From: Streptomyces camponoticapitis
GTDB lineage: Bacteria; Actinomycetota; Actinomycetes; Streptomycetales; Streptomycetaceae
NCBI RefSeq assembly: GCF_014646115.1
Contig: NZ_BMMV01000020.1
Location: 1 to 64,000, forward strand
Direction: 5' to 3'
DNA length: 64,000 nucleotides
The translations under genes were made by a program, and so were the position numbers. The notes beneath the pieces are model-generated. The model made no database searches and was not told where the DNA came from. It saw nothing but the letters and a program-made list of their open reading frames with translations. Position 1 is the first letter of the stretch; each line of letters starts with the position of its first letter. Positions 24,544-33,241 of this stretch are shown here, in pieces.

Positions 24544-26391
24544 ATGACCGAGAAGTCCACCGCTCGCGCCGACTGGGAGACCCGTATCGGGAAGCCCAGC
24601 GATCAGCGGCTCACCGGCATCGGGGAACTCCCCGCCCCCGTCGGCCTGTCCGCCGAGGACGGCACCGGCCATGTGCTGCTGACCTGGCAACCGGTTGCGG
24701 GCGCGCTCGGCTATCTCGTACACCGTGCCGACTCCGTCGACGGCCCCTACGAACCGCTCGACCACCTCGGCGGCGATGTGCTCGCCGTGCCCCATCCCCC
24801 TTACGCAGACACTCGCGTCGAGCCCGGTCGTATCCACCACTACAAGGTCGCCACCTGGTCCGACACCGGAGCTGGTTCCCTCTCCGAGGCGGCCTTCGCC
24901 CGCGCCATGTCCGCCGACTCCGGCCCTGCCCCGGTCACCGTCACGGTTGACGCCGCGGTACCCGGTACTCCTCTCCCCGGCGTCTGGAACAGGATGATGG
25001 GCGCCGAGCACTTCTCCCTGCTGGCCTGGGACAAGCCCGGCGCCGGCGGCTCGGACGTCGCGAAGGAGTACGCCCGGGCCCTGGAGATCGTCCGCGACGA
25101 GATCGGCGTCCGCTCCGTGCGGGCGCACGGCACCTTCCTCCCGGAGACACTGACCGTCCAGCCGGACGGCTCCTTCGACTTCTCCGGCCTGGACGAGGTC
25201 TACGACCGCTTCCTGGCGACGGGGCTCCAGCCCGTCGTCGAACTCTCCTTCATGCCGAAGGAACTGGCCGCCGACCCCCATTACACGGTCTTCGACTACC
25301 GGGCACTGGTGTCCAAGCCCGCCGTGTGGGAGCACTGGGGCGATCTCTGCCGCGAGTTGACCGTCCACCTCCAGGACCGGTACGGCAAGGACACCGTCGC
25401 GGGCTGGGAGTTCGAGGTCTGGAACGAGGCCAATCTGGAAGTCTTCTGGAACGGCACCCAGGACGACTATCACCGGCTGTACGAAGTCGCTGTCCGCGCC
25501 GTGAAGGGTGTCGACGAGCGGATCAAGGTCGGCGGCCCGTCGTCCGCCGCGGCCGGCTGGGTCGGCGCCCTCCTTGAGTACTGCCAGGAGCGCGACGTGC
25601 CCGTCGACTTCATCTCCACCCACACCTATGGCAACGCCCCACTCGACTTCCGCCCCATGACCCGCGCGTTCGCGGAGGCGACCGGACGTCCCGAGCCGGA
25701 GATCCTGTGGACCGAGTGGGGTGTCACCCCCACCCACTTCCACCGGGTCAGCGACTCCGTCTTCGCCGCTCCGTTCGTCCTGCGCGGCATGAAGAGCGCG
25801 CTGTCGTCGACCGACGCGCTCGCCTACTGGGTCGCCTCCGACCAGTTCGAGGAACTGGGCTGGCCGCCCCGTCTCTTCCATGGCGGATTCGGCCTGCTGA
25901 CGGTCGGCAACCTCCGCAAGCCGCGCTTCTGGGCGCTCTATCTCCTCTCCCAGCTGGCCGGCGGACGGATCCCCGCCGTCGTCACGGGCGACGGCGCCGA
26001 GGCGCTGGTGGAGTCCCTGGCCACCCGGGCCGACGACAGCTCCACGGTCGACGTCCTGCTCTGGAACGGCACCCTCGACCAGTCCAAGATCGACGGCTCC
26101 GCGCCCCTGGACCGCACGGCGATCGTGCGAGTCACCGGACTTGAGCCCGGCGCGGGATACACCGCCTCCTCCCGCCGGGTCGACGAGCAGCACGGCAACA
26201 TCCAGGCCGTCTGGAACGACCTCGGCGGCGGCGACTGGCCGGACGAGCCCCAGTGGGCGAAGCTGCGCTCCGCGGACGAGCTGCCGGCGGAGCCCCTCGG
26301 GCCCTTCGTCGCGGACGACGCGGGCACGGCGACGCTGACCGTCCCACTGCCCAACCCCGGCATCCGCTTCCTGCGCCTCACCCGCGCCTGA
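24544..26391 (+). CDS. GH39-family glycoside hydrolase, probable beta-xylosidase
   Basis: Glycosidase of 615 aa without a signal peptide, so it probably cleaves imported oligosaccharides in the cytoplasm. Residues about 30-125 form a fibronectin type III-like module (PAPVGLSAEDGTGHVLLTW). The TIM barrel of clan GH-A follows: FEVWNEANLEVFW places the acid/base at Glu295, and ILWTEWG the nucleophile at Glu391. A C-terminal beta domain ends in IRFLRLTR. GH39 contains beta-xylosidases and alpha-L-iduronidases; the CE7-like esterase and sugar importer favour xylosidase. Weak AAAGG site upstream of the ATG. Confidence 0.85.
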   Translation: MTEKSTARADWETRIGKPSDQRLTGIGELPAPVGLSAEDGTGHVLLTWQPVAGALGYLVHRADSVDGPYEPLDHLGGDVLAVPHPPYADTRVEPGRIHHYKVATWSDTGAGSLSEAAFARAMSADSGPAPVTVTVDAAVPGTPLPGVWNRMMGAEHFSLLAWDKPGAGGSDVAKEYARALEIVRDEIGVRSVRAHGTFLPETLTVQPDGSFDFSGLDEVYDRFLATGLQPVVELSFMPKELAADPHYTVFDYRALVSKPAVWEHWGDLCRELTVHLQDRYGKDTVAGWEFEVWNEANLEVFWNGTQDDYHRLYEVAVRAVKGVDERIKVGGPSSAAAGWVGALLEYCQERDVPVDFISTHTYGNAPLDFRPMTRAFAEATGRPEPEILWTEWGVTPTHFHRVSDSVFAAPFVLRGMKSALSSTDALAYWVASDQFEELGWPPRLFHGGFGLLTVGNLRKPRFWALYLLSQLAGGRIPAVVTGDGAEALVESLATRADDSSTVDVLLWNGTLDQSKIDGSAPLDRTAIVRVTGLEPGAGYTASSRRVDEQHGNIQAVWNDLGGGDWPDEPQWAKLRSADELPAEPLGPFVADDAGTATLTVPLPNPGIRFLRLTRA

Positions 26392-26410
26392 TCGCCCCCA
26401 CAGTCCCGGG

Positions 26411-26438
26411 GGCCGGCGGCACCTGACAGCCGTCGGCC
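26411..26438 (+). terminator. First hairpin after the GH39 gene
   Basis: GGCCGGCGGC and GCCGTCGGCC pair over 10 bp with one G-U, around an 8-base loop, 20 bases after the stop. A second, larger hairpin follows at 26451-26498. Confidence 0.45.
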
Positions 26439-26450
26439 CTCGTGCCAACA

Positions 26451-26498
26451 CCGCCGCCATGGCCGGGCCTCCGCCCATTCTTCCGGCCATGGCGGCGG
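26451..26498 (+). terminator. Second, 16-bp perfect hairpin before the exported-protein gene
   Basis: CCGCCGCCATGGCCGG and its exact reverse complement 16 bases later. The two hairpins in tandem probably stabilise or partly terminate the operon message before the last gene. Confidence 0.6.
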
Positions 26499-26565
26499 CC
26501 AAAGACCTGGCCCAGGCACCGACCCTGGCCACAACTCCACATCTGCCAAGGGGAGCTGGACTCTC

Positions 26566-28059
26566 ATGGACCGTCGTACATTTCTCGCCGCCGCGGGTAC
26601 AGGGGCCACCGCCCTGTCCCTCGGAACCGTCGCCACACCCGCCATATCCGCGCCGGCCGTGTCCGCGTCGCGTGCTCGTGTTGTTCATGCCTCTGATACA
26701 CCGCTGCTGCGTCGCTGGTTCCGCGATACGTATCACTCGATCGAGGCGATGACGACCGACATCGGTCTCGCCGCCGACAAGATCGACCTCGAAGCCCCGG
26801 GCGGGCCCGTCCCCTCGCAGAACACCTCACCGACCAACATCGGCTGCGGTCTGTGGTCCACCGTGGCGGCCGCCGGGCTCGGCGTCATCGACCAGGACAC
26901 CCTGCGCCGCCGGCTCGACCTCACCGTCACGGCCGTCGAGAAGCTCGAACGTCACCACGGCTTCTGGCTCAACTGGTACGACGCCCACGACGGCTCGGTG
27001 CTCACCAGTTGGCCGGGCACCGGCGACCCGGTCCGTCCCTTCCTCTCGTCGGTCGACAACGCGTGGCTGGTGACGGGTCTGCTCATCGCCGCGGACGCGG
27101 ACAGCCGGCTGCGCCCCCGCATCGCGAGGCTCCTCGCCAGCGCCGACTGGTCGTACTTCTACACGCCCTACGACGCCGCGGACCCGGTGGCCGGCCCCGG
27201 CCAGCTCCGCGGCGGTTTCTGGACCGACACCGGCGAGCCGACGGCACACCATTACGGGGCGCTCAACACCGAGCCGCGCATGGCCAGCTATCTGGGGATC
27301 GCCGACGGCAGCATTCCCTCGGACCACTACTGGCACATGTTCCGCACAATGCTCCCCGAGCACGGTCAGGAGCAGTCGCCCGGCGGGGCGTACGACACCG
27401 TCGACGGCGTCCGTCTCTGGCAGGGGCATTACACCTACCGGGGCCGCAAGCTGGTCCCGACCTGGGGCGGCTCGATGTTCGAAGCCCTGATGGTGCCGCT
27501 GTTCGTGCCCGAGCCGGAGTGGTCCCCCCGTTCATGGGGCACCACCCACCGCCGCTTCGTCCGCTCCCAGATCGAGCACGGACTGGAGGAGGCGGAGTAC
27601 GGCTACTGGGGATTCTCCCCCTCCGAGGTGCCCGAAGGTGGTTACCAGGAGTACGGCGTCGACGCGATCGGCATGAACATCGACGGATACGCCTCGAACA
27701 CCGACCGCACCTATGTCACGCACGGCGAGCCGCTGCCTCCCGCCTCCGCCTACACCAACGGGGTCGTGACCCCGCACGCCTCGTTCCTCGCCCTCCCCTA
27801 CGCCCGGTCGGAAGCCCTCGCCAACCTCAAGGCGATCGCCGCCGACTTCGGCGCGTACGAGGACGGCTTCGGTTTCCGGGACTCGGTCAATGTGGGGACC
27901 GGACACGTCAGCGGCTCCGCTCTCGCTCTGGACCAGGGCATGATCGCCGCCGCTCTCGCCCAGGAACTGCGCCCCGGACTGCTGCAGCGCCCCTTCCGCA
28001 GCGGCGGTTTCGCCTCCCGTATCCGCCCGATGCTGGCGAAGGAGCGCTTCAGCATCTGA
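26566..28059 (+). CDS. Tat-exported glucoamylase-like (alpha/alpha-barrel) protein
   Basis: Protein of 497 aa with a twin-arginine signal (MDRRTFLAAAG, then a long Ala/Gly hydrophobic core), so it should be exported folded. The body has the spaced motifs GLWSTVAAAGLG, GFWLNWYDAHDG and SSVDNAWLVTG, which recall the glycoamylase-like domain found in cyclic glucan synthases and in DUF3131 proteins. The residues GGSMFEALMVPLF and WGFSPSEVPEGGYQEYGVDAIG continue that resemblance. As last gene of the sugar operon it probably acts on extracellular glycans. Substrate and catalysis are not known. AAGGGGAG lies about 10 bases upstream of the ATG. Confidence 0.75.
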   Translation: MDRRTFLAAAGTGATALSLGTVATPAISAPAVSASRARVVHASDTPLLRRWFRDTYHSIEAMTTDIGLAADKIDLEAPGGPVPSQNTSPTNIGCGLWSTVAAAGLGVIDQDTLRRRLDLTVTAVEKLERHHGFWLNWYDAHDGSVLTSWPGTGDPVRPFLSSVDNAWLVTGLLIAADADSRLRPRIARLLASADWSYFYTPYDAADPVAGPGQLRGGFWTDTGEPTAHHYGALNTEPRMASYLGIADGSIPSDHYWHMFRTMLPEHGQEQSPGGAYDTVDGVRLWQGHYTYRGRKLVPTWGGSMFEALMVPLFVPEPEWSPRSWGTTHRRFVRSQIEHGLEEAEYGYWGFSPSEVPEGGYQEYGVDAIGMNIDGYASNTDRTYVTHGEPLPPASAYTNGVVTPHASFLALPYARSEALANLKAIAADFGAYEDGFGFRDSVNVGTGHVSGSALALDQGMIAAALAQELRPGLLQRPFRSGGFASRIRPMLAKERFSI

Positions 28060-28083
28060 GTCCCGCCCCGGGCTGCGAGAGAT

Positions 28084-28116
28084 CGACCGGCGCCACAGCC
28101 GTAGTGGCGCCGGTCG
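28084..28116 (+). terminator. Terminator closing the carbohydrate operon
   Basis: Perfect 13-bp arms CGACCGGCGCCAC and GTGGCGCCGGTCG around a 7-base loop, 24 bases after the stop codon. Confidence 0.7.
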
Positions 28117-28207
28117 GAACGGCACCGAGGCCCCCGGCGCCTCAGGCGCCCGCACTGGGCACACAGTCCGGTCGCGGACCACCGATGGCGGACATAGCCT
28201 CCCAAAT

Positions 28208-30334
28208 GTGACGCGGACAGCAAGTCGTATCCGGACTCGAACAGCTGGCCGGAGCCTCCTGGCCATGCTGCTGACGTCCGGGTGGCTGCTGATGCCCGCC
28301 GTCTCGCCGGACGCGCACGCCGAGGATCCCGCCACCCTTTCGCATCAGGGACAGATCACCGACAAGGTCGACGCACTCGAAGGCCGGCAGCGGGCGGTGA
28401 CCACATCGCTCGACCGGCTGTACAGCGACGCCCGTATCCATCTCTTCGTCGTCTATGTGCGCGACTTCTCCGGGAGGGCCGGACAGAGCTGGGTCGCCGC
28501 GACCGCCGAGCGAAACAGTCTCGGCCGCGACGACATCCTGCTCGCCGTCGCCACTCATGACCGGCAGTACGCGTACTCCGCCGCGGCCGACCCCCCTCTT
28601 ACGAAGAGCAAGCTCGCGGAGGTGGCGAGAACGGCCGTCGAACCCGCCCTCCGGGAGAACGACTGGGCGGGAGCGGCGATCGGAGCGGCCGACGGCTACC
28701 GCGCGGCTGCGGCCGGCACGCCCATTCCCACGCCCGCCGTCTCTCCCGGCCCGGCGGACACGGACGGCGAGGCCGCCTCCAACCGGTCGGGCAGCGCACT
28801 CGTCCTGCCTGTCGTCCTGGTGGGCGGAGCTGCGGCTCTCGCCGCGTACGCCTCCATCAAACGCAGGCGCCGTGCCTCGACCCGTACAACACCGAGGGGA
28901 GGCCAGGGAGGCTGGGGGGACACGGGGCAGTCGCCGCGCACTCCGCTGCCGGAGCTCGACCGCAGGGCGGGAGAGGCACTCGTCGAGACCGACGACGCCG
29001 TGCGCACCAGCGAGGAGGAACTCCACCTCGCCACTTCGCAGTTCGGGGAAAAGGAGGCGCGACCGTTTCAAGATGCCGTGACGTACGCGAAGGGCGAGCT
29101 GGCGTCCGCCTTCCGGCTGCGCCAGCAACTGGACGACGCGTTACCCGAGGAAGACGACGACCGACGCCGCGTGCTGGACGAGATCGTCGCCCGGTGTACG
29201 GACGCCAACAGCCGACTGGACGCCCGGTCGGCGGACTTCGACCGGCTGCGTGCCAGGCAACGAGACGCCCCGGAGACGCTGACCGCCGCCGAGGCCGCTT
29301 TCCGGGGGCTGAGCGGGAGGACCGTCACGGCCGCCGGCACCCTCGCCGCGATGCGGGAGCGGTACGCGGAGTCGGCATCGGCCCCCGTCGACGGTGCTGT
29401 GGAACAGGCGGACGACCGGCTGGTGTTCGCGACGACGAACCTGGACGACGCGCGCCGCTCGATCGAGGCGGGCGACAACGGAGCCGCGGCGGTGCATGTG
29501 CGTGCGGCGGAGAGCGCCGTCGGGCAGGCGGCGACCCTGGTCGAGACGGTGGAGCGGCGCGCACTCGAACTGGCCGAGGCGGCAGGCAGACTCCCCGGCG
29601 CGCTGACCGACTTGGAGACCGATCTGGCGGACACTCGCGACCTGCTCGAAAGCATGGCGGAAGGGACACCCACCGCGGACCTCGAGGGGCGGATCGCGCG
29701 TGCCGACGCGGTGATCGCCGACGTGCGGCAGGAACGGGCCGCCGGGCCGCACGACCCGATCGACGCCCTGCGCAGGGTCGAGGAGGCGGACGCGGTGCTG
29801 GACGAGGCCCTCGCGGGCGCGCGCGAGCGCGAAGTGGGTGGACGCAGGGCACTGGCGCTTCTCGACCTTGCGTCGCTCGGTGCCCGCTCGGCGGTCGGCG
29901 CCGCGGCCGGCTACATCTCGACGCATCGCGGTGGGGTGGGCAGCGAGGCCCGCACCCGGCTGGCGGAGGCACAGCGACGGCTCGACCAGGCCGGGACGCT
30001 GACGGAACTGGGCGACGTGCAGGGTGCACTCGCCGAGGCCCAGCACGCGGACGGTCTCGCCAGGCAGGCACAGAACCTCGCCGAGCGCGATGTGCGGTCG
30101 TTCGGGAACCGGTTCGGCGCGGGCGGTGTAACAGGGGCAGGAAACGGGCTCGGCGGTGCCGTGCTCGGCGGAATCATCCTCGGCGGCCTGATCGGCGGCG
30201 GAGGTGGACTTGGTGGGGGTGGCGGCTTTGGCGGGGGTTTGGGCGGCGGTGACGGGGGCGGTCGTGGTGCTGGTCCTGGCAGTTTCGGGGGCGCCGGCAC
30301 TGGCGGCCGGATGGGCAGCGGCGGCCGTTTCTGA
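28208..30334 (+). CDS. TPM-domain membrane/secreted protein with coiled coils and Gly-rich tail; contains a TTA codon
   Basis: Protein of 708 aa. Signal peptide at residues 1-38, ending near DAHAED. TPM domain (YgcG/Psb32 type) at about 45-170 (HLFVVYVRDFSGRAGQSW, DDILLAVATHDRQYAYS). One membrane span follows at about 195-215, then a charged cytoplasmic tail of about 400 residues rich in heptads, ending in a glycine run with R/F. Homologues often pair with PspA-family proteins, and a pspA remnant follows directly. A TTA leucine codon at 29141-29143 would make translation depend on the bldA tRNA if this is Streptomyces. The GTG start has no clear ribosome site. Confidence 0.85.
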   Translation: MTRTASRIRTRTAGRSLLAMLLTSGWLLMPAVSPDAHAEDPATLSHQGQITDKVDALEGRQRAVTTSLDRLYSDARIHLFVVYVRDFSGRAGQSWVAATAERNSLGRDDILLAVATHDRQYAYSAAADPPLTKSKLAEVARTAVEPALRENDWAGAAIGAADGYRAAAAGTPIPTPAVSPGPADTDGEAASNRSGSALVLPVVLVGGAAALAAYASIKRRRRASTRTTPRGGQGGWGDTGQSPRTPLPELDRRAGEALVETDDAVRTSEEELHLATSQFGEKEARPFQDAVTYAKGELASAFRLRQQLDDALPEEDDDRRRVLDEIVARCTDANSRLDARSADFDRLRARQRDAPETLTAAEAAFRGLSGRTVTAAGTLAAMRERYAESASAPVDGAVEQADDRLVFATTNLDDARRSIEAGDNGAAAVHVRAAESAVGQAATLVETVERRALELAEAAGRLPGALTDLETDLADTRDLLESMAEGTPTADLEGRIARADAVIADVRQERAAGPHDPIDALRRVEEADAVLDEALAGAREREVGGRRALALLDLASLGARSAVGAAAGYISTHRGGVGSEARTRLAEAQRRLDQAGTLTELGDVQGALAEAQHADGLARQAQNLAERDVRSFGNRFGAGGVTGAGNGLGGAVLGGIILGGLIGGGGGLGGGGGFGGGLGGGDGGGRGAGPGSFGGAGTGGRMGSGGRF

Positions 30335-30375
30335 GGCGATCCCCTTTGTCCCTCGCGCGAAGAAGGAGCAGCTCG

Positions 30376-30525
30376 ATGTCCAGGCGGACCGTTCTCGGCG
30401 GTGTCGCCCAGCCGTCGAAGGCCGATGTCGACGAATCGCTGGTCCGGGCGGAGGCCGGGGTGACGGGCAAGTGGGAGTGGGCAGTCCCCTCCGGCCGACG
30501 CCTTCTCGTGGGTCGGCCGGGGTGA
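30376..30525 (+). pseudogene. Truncated pspA/IM30-like gene remnant
   Basis: A 49-codon frame with a good AAGGAG site seven bases before its ATG. It begins MSRRTVLGGVAQPSKADVDE, closely matching the start of actinobacterial PspA proteins (MSRRTVLGRV-type, then helix 1). After about 27 residues the likeness stops and the frame ends at TGA. PspA proteins are normally about 220-270 aa. It follows the TPM gene in the order known for intact TPM-pspA pairs. I read it as the 5' end of a deleted gene. It could instead be translated as a short peptide. Confidence 0.6.
30491..30520. terminator. Hairpin between the TPM/pspA-remnant unit and the convergent phosphatase gene
   Basis: CCGGCCGAC and GTCGGCCGG form a 9-bp stem (extendable by a G-U and a G-C pair) around a 12-base loop. 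It lies inside the end of the pspA remnant and before the convergent stop at 30537. Confidence 0.5.
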
Positions 30526-30536
30526 GTGACTTGGTT

Positions 30537-33095
30537 TCAGAACATACTGAGGAGCTGTTCGACGGTGGGCTCCGCAGTCGAGTCCCCGTCGGGCAGGGCG
30601 AGTTCGAACCAGACCGTCTTGCCGCGTGGGGTGCGGCGCGACCCCCAGGCGGCGCTGAGCAGTCCGACCAGTTGGAGCCCGCGACCACCTTCGTCGGTGT
30701 CGCGCGCGCGTCGCCTGCGCGGCTGTACGAGACCGGCGTCCCACACCTCGCAGACCAGCGTGCGGTCACGGAGCAGCCGGAGCCTGATCTCGCCCTCGCC
30801 GTAGCGCATGGCGTTGGTGACCAGCTCGCTGACGAGCAGTTCGACGGTGTCCACCAGCGGTTCGAGGCCCCAGGAGTGGAGCTGGGCGCGGGCGACCTCG
30901 CGGGCTCGGCCGACGGAGCGCGGCTCACGCGGCAGTTGCCAGTCGCCGACGGCTTCGGCGGGCAGGCCCTGTATTCGGGCCATCAGCAGCGCGATGTCGT
31001 CCTCACCGTGCCGGGTGTCGAGCGTGTTGAGTACGTGGTCGCAGACGTCTTCCAGGGGGCGTACGGGGCTGGTGAGCGCTCGGCGGAAAGCCGTCAGCCC
31101 TTCGTCGATGGGATGGTCGCGCGACTCGACGAGACCGTCCGTGTAGAGCGCGAGCAGTGCGTCCTCGGGAAGGTCGACCTCGACCTGCTCGAAGGGCTCT
31201 CCACCGACACCGAGGGGCATCCCTGGCGGTACGTCGAGGAGCAGCGCCTCCTCACCGGGTTCGACCAGCACCGGAGGGGGATGCCCGGCGTTGGCGAAGG
31301 TGCAGCGGCGGGTGACCGGGTCGTAGACGGCGTAGACGCAGGTCGCGAGATACACCTCGGAGAGGTCGGCGTCGCGCGACTTGTGGGCGACGCGGGAGGC
31401 CTGCTGGGCGCCGCTCGGAGTGCCGAGGCCACGGGCGATCTCGTCCAGCGCGGAGAGGACCTCGGCGGGCTCCAGGTCCAGCAGTGCCAGGGTACGGACG
31501 GCTGTGCGCAGCTCGCCCATGGCGACGGCGGCGCGCAGCCCCCGTCCCATCACGTCGCCGACGACCAACGCCGTCCGGTGTCCCGGCAGTTCTATGACGT
31601 CGAACCAGTCGCCGCCTACCTCGGTGGCGGTGTTGCCCGGCAGATAGCGGCAGGCTATGTCCAGCCCGGCGGCCTCCGGGTCGCCGGGCGGGAGCAGACT
31701 GCGCTGCAGTATCAGCGCGCGTTCGTGCTCCCTCCGGTAGAGGCGGGCGTTGTCGATACAGACGGCGGCGCGCGCCGCGAGTTCCACGGCCAGGGCGCGG
31801 TCCCGTTCGCCGAAGGGCTCGCTGCCCTTGGTCCTGGAGAACTGGGCGAGTCCCACCACGGTGTCGTGCGCGACCATCGGCACGGCGAAGGTGGACTGGA
31901 TGAGGCTGCCGGGCCCGCCGGGCACGGTCTGGACTCGCCCGGTCCGCAGGGCGTTCGCACAAGGCGAGTTGAAGGGGTACCGGTGGACGGCACCGGCCGA
32001 CGGAGGCTCGACCGCGCCTTCGCCCGTCAGGTCGGCTCCGAGCAGGGGCGCGTCGGCGACGGCGCTGGCGACGGCGACTCGCCGCAGGGCCGCGCTGCCA
32101 CCGCCGGAATCGGAGCCGGAGGAGCCACCGCGTCCGGGCGGGGCCTCCTCCCCGGTGAGCAGCCCCTGGTAGAGGTCGACGGACGCGAGGTCGCAGAAGC
32201 CGGGGACGGAGACGTCGAGGAGTTCCTTGGCGGTGGTCTCCAGGTCGAGGGAGTTGCCTATCCGGGCGCTCGCCTCGTTGAGGATCGCGAGATTGCGGCG
32301 GGCGCTCGCGGCCTCGCGTGCGGCGATCTGACGCCGTGTGACGTCGCTGCCGAGCCCGGCGACCCCGATCGTGCGGCCGGCTCCGCTGAGTACGCGGTAG
32401 AGGTTGACCGACCAGTGCCGGCGTTCCTTGCCGCCCGGGGTGACGCCGACGATCTGGATGTCGGTGGCCGATTCGCCGGTTTCCAGGACCCGCTTGAGAG
32501 AGGCGTTCAACCGTTCGGCCTCGGGACGGGAGAGATAGTCGTGGACCGTGCGGCCGCGGTGCTCGTCCGCGGAGCCTCCGAAGACCGCGGCGAAGCGCTG
32601 GTTGGCCCGCTGGACGGTGAGGTCCGTGCCGAACAGCACGAAGCCGAAGGGAGATTGACCGAAAATCGCCTGCGAAGAGGCGAGATCCGTCTCGATGCGG
32701 CGCAGCGCTCGGACGTCCACCACGATGCAGAGCGCGGCCCGTTCGCCGTTCTCCGTCTCACTGGGCATCACATAGACCTCGGCGAGGCCGTGCAGGCCAC
32801 GTTCGCCGGGCACGCGGAACGGGACGAGCCCCGTCCACTCCTTGCCGTCGAGGATCTCAGCGATCTTGCTGTGCCCTCGCGTACGGAGGTCGGAAGGTAC
32901 GAACACCTCGACCGGGTCCTTGCCCCTGACCTGGTCCGGAGTGATTCCGAACAGCTCAGCGGCACGCAGACTCCACTGGTCGACCAGCCCGTCGGGCCCG
33001 ATCGAGAAGGAAGCGACCCTTATGTAGTCATAGATCGAGCCGGGCGGACTGCTCTGCCACACGACGTCGTCCGCCGTTCCAGATATCTCGCTCAC
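30537..33095 (-). CDS. PAS-PAS-GAF-SpoIIE phosphatase with C-terminal ATPase/kinase domain
   Basis: Cytoplasmic sensor-phosphatase of 852 aa. Order: PAS domain (YDYIRVASFSIGPDG, about 20-125), second PAS (FGQSPFGFVLFG, about 145-265), GAF (about 275-450), SpoIIE/PP2C phosphatase (about 470-690: VGGDWFDVI, VVGDVMGRG, LALYTDGLVE, HGEDDIALL), then an HATPase of the RsbW type (LLVSELVTNAMRYG, DEGGRGLQLV). Such proteins dephosphorylate anti-sigma-factor antagonists and may phosphorylate them again. GTG start with GGAGGGG upstream. The lone RsbW-like gene lies 146 bases before it on the same strand. Confidence 0.92.
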   Translation of the reverse strand: MSEISGTADDVVWQSSPPGSIYDYIRVASFSIGPDGLVDQWSLRAAELFGITPDQVRGKDPVEVFVPSDLRTRGHSKIAEILDGKEWTGLVPFRVPGERGLHGLAEVYVMPSETENGERAALCIVVDVRALRRIETDLASSQAIFGQSPFGFVLFGTDLTVQRANQRFAAVFGGSADEHRGRTVHDYLSRPEAERLNASLKRVLETGESATDIQIVGVTPGGKERRHWSVNLYRVLSGAGRTIGVAGLGSDVTRRQIAAREAASARRNLAILNEASARIGNSLDLETTAKELLDVSVPGFCDLASVDLYQGLLTGEEAPPGRGGSSGSDSGGGSAALRRVAVASAVADAPLLGADLTGEGAVEPPSAGAVHRYPFNSPCANALRTGRVQTVPGGPGSLIQSTFAVPMVAHDTVVGLAQFSRTKGSEPFGERDRALAVELAARAAVCIDNARLYRREHERALILQRSLLPPGDPEAAGLDIACRYLPGNTATEVGGDWFDVIELPGHRTALVVGDVMGRGLRAAVAMGELRTAVRTLALLDLEPAEVLSALDEIARGLGTPSGAQQASRVAHKSRDADLSEVYLATCVYAVYDPVTRRCTFANAGHPPPVLVEPGEEALLLDVPPGMPLGVGGEPFEQVEVDLPEDALLALYTDGLVESRDHPIDEGLTAFRRALTSPVRPLEDVCDHVLNTLDTRHGEDDIALLMARIQGLPAEAVGDWQLPREPRSVGRAREVARAQLHSWGLEPLVDTVELLVSELVTNAMRYGEGEIRLRLLRDRTLVCEVWDAGLVQPRRRRARDTDEGGRGLQLVGLLSAAWGSRRTPRGKTVWFELALPDGDSTAEPTVEQLLSMF

Positions 33096-33241
33096 GCGAC
33101 CGTCCCCTCCAGCTCACGCACCGGACCGGCCATCCCCGCAGTATTCAGCACTACGGCCCTGACAGGCACGGCGTTCACGATCACAGCACAGTCTCGTTCT
33201 TTTTGAGCCGAGACCCTCGTGATCGTTGTCCCTCAACACTC

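Noticed and set aside
23437..26736. 1099-codon open frame on the minus strand across the sugar permease and xylosidase genes
   Set aside because: It is antisense to clearly recognisable permease and GH39 genes, is His/Gln/Gly/Arg-rich with no family pattern, and arises from the GC bias of the sense codons.
30204..33206. 1000-codon open frame on the plus strand opposite the PAS-GAF-SpoIIE gene
   Set aside because: Antisense shadow of a gene with all SpoIIE and ATPase motifs; composition is that of mirrored GC-rich codons.
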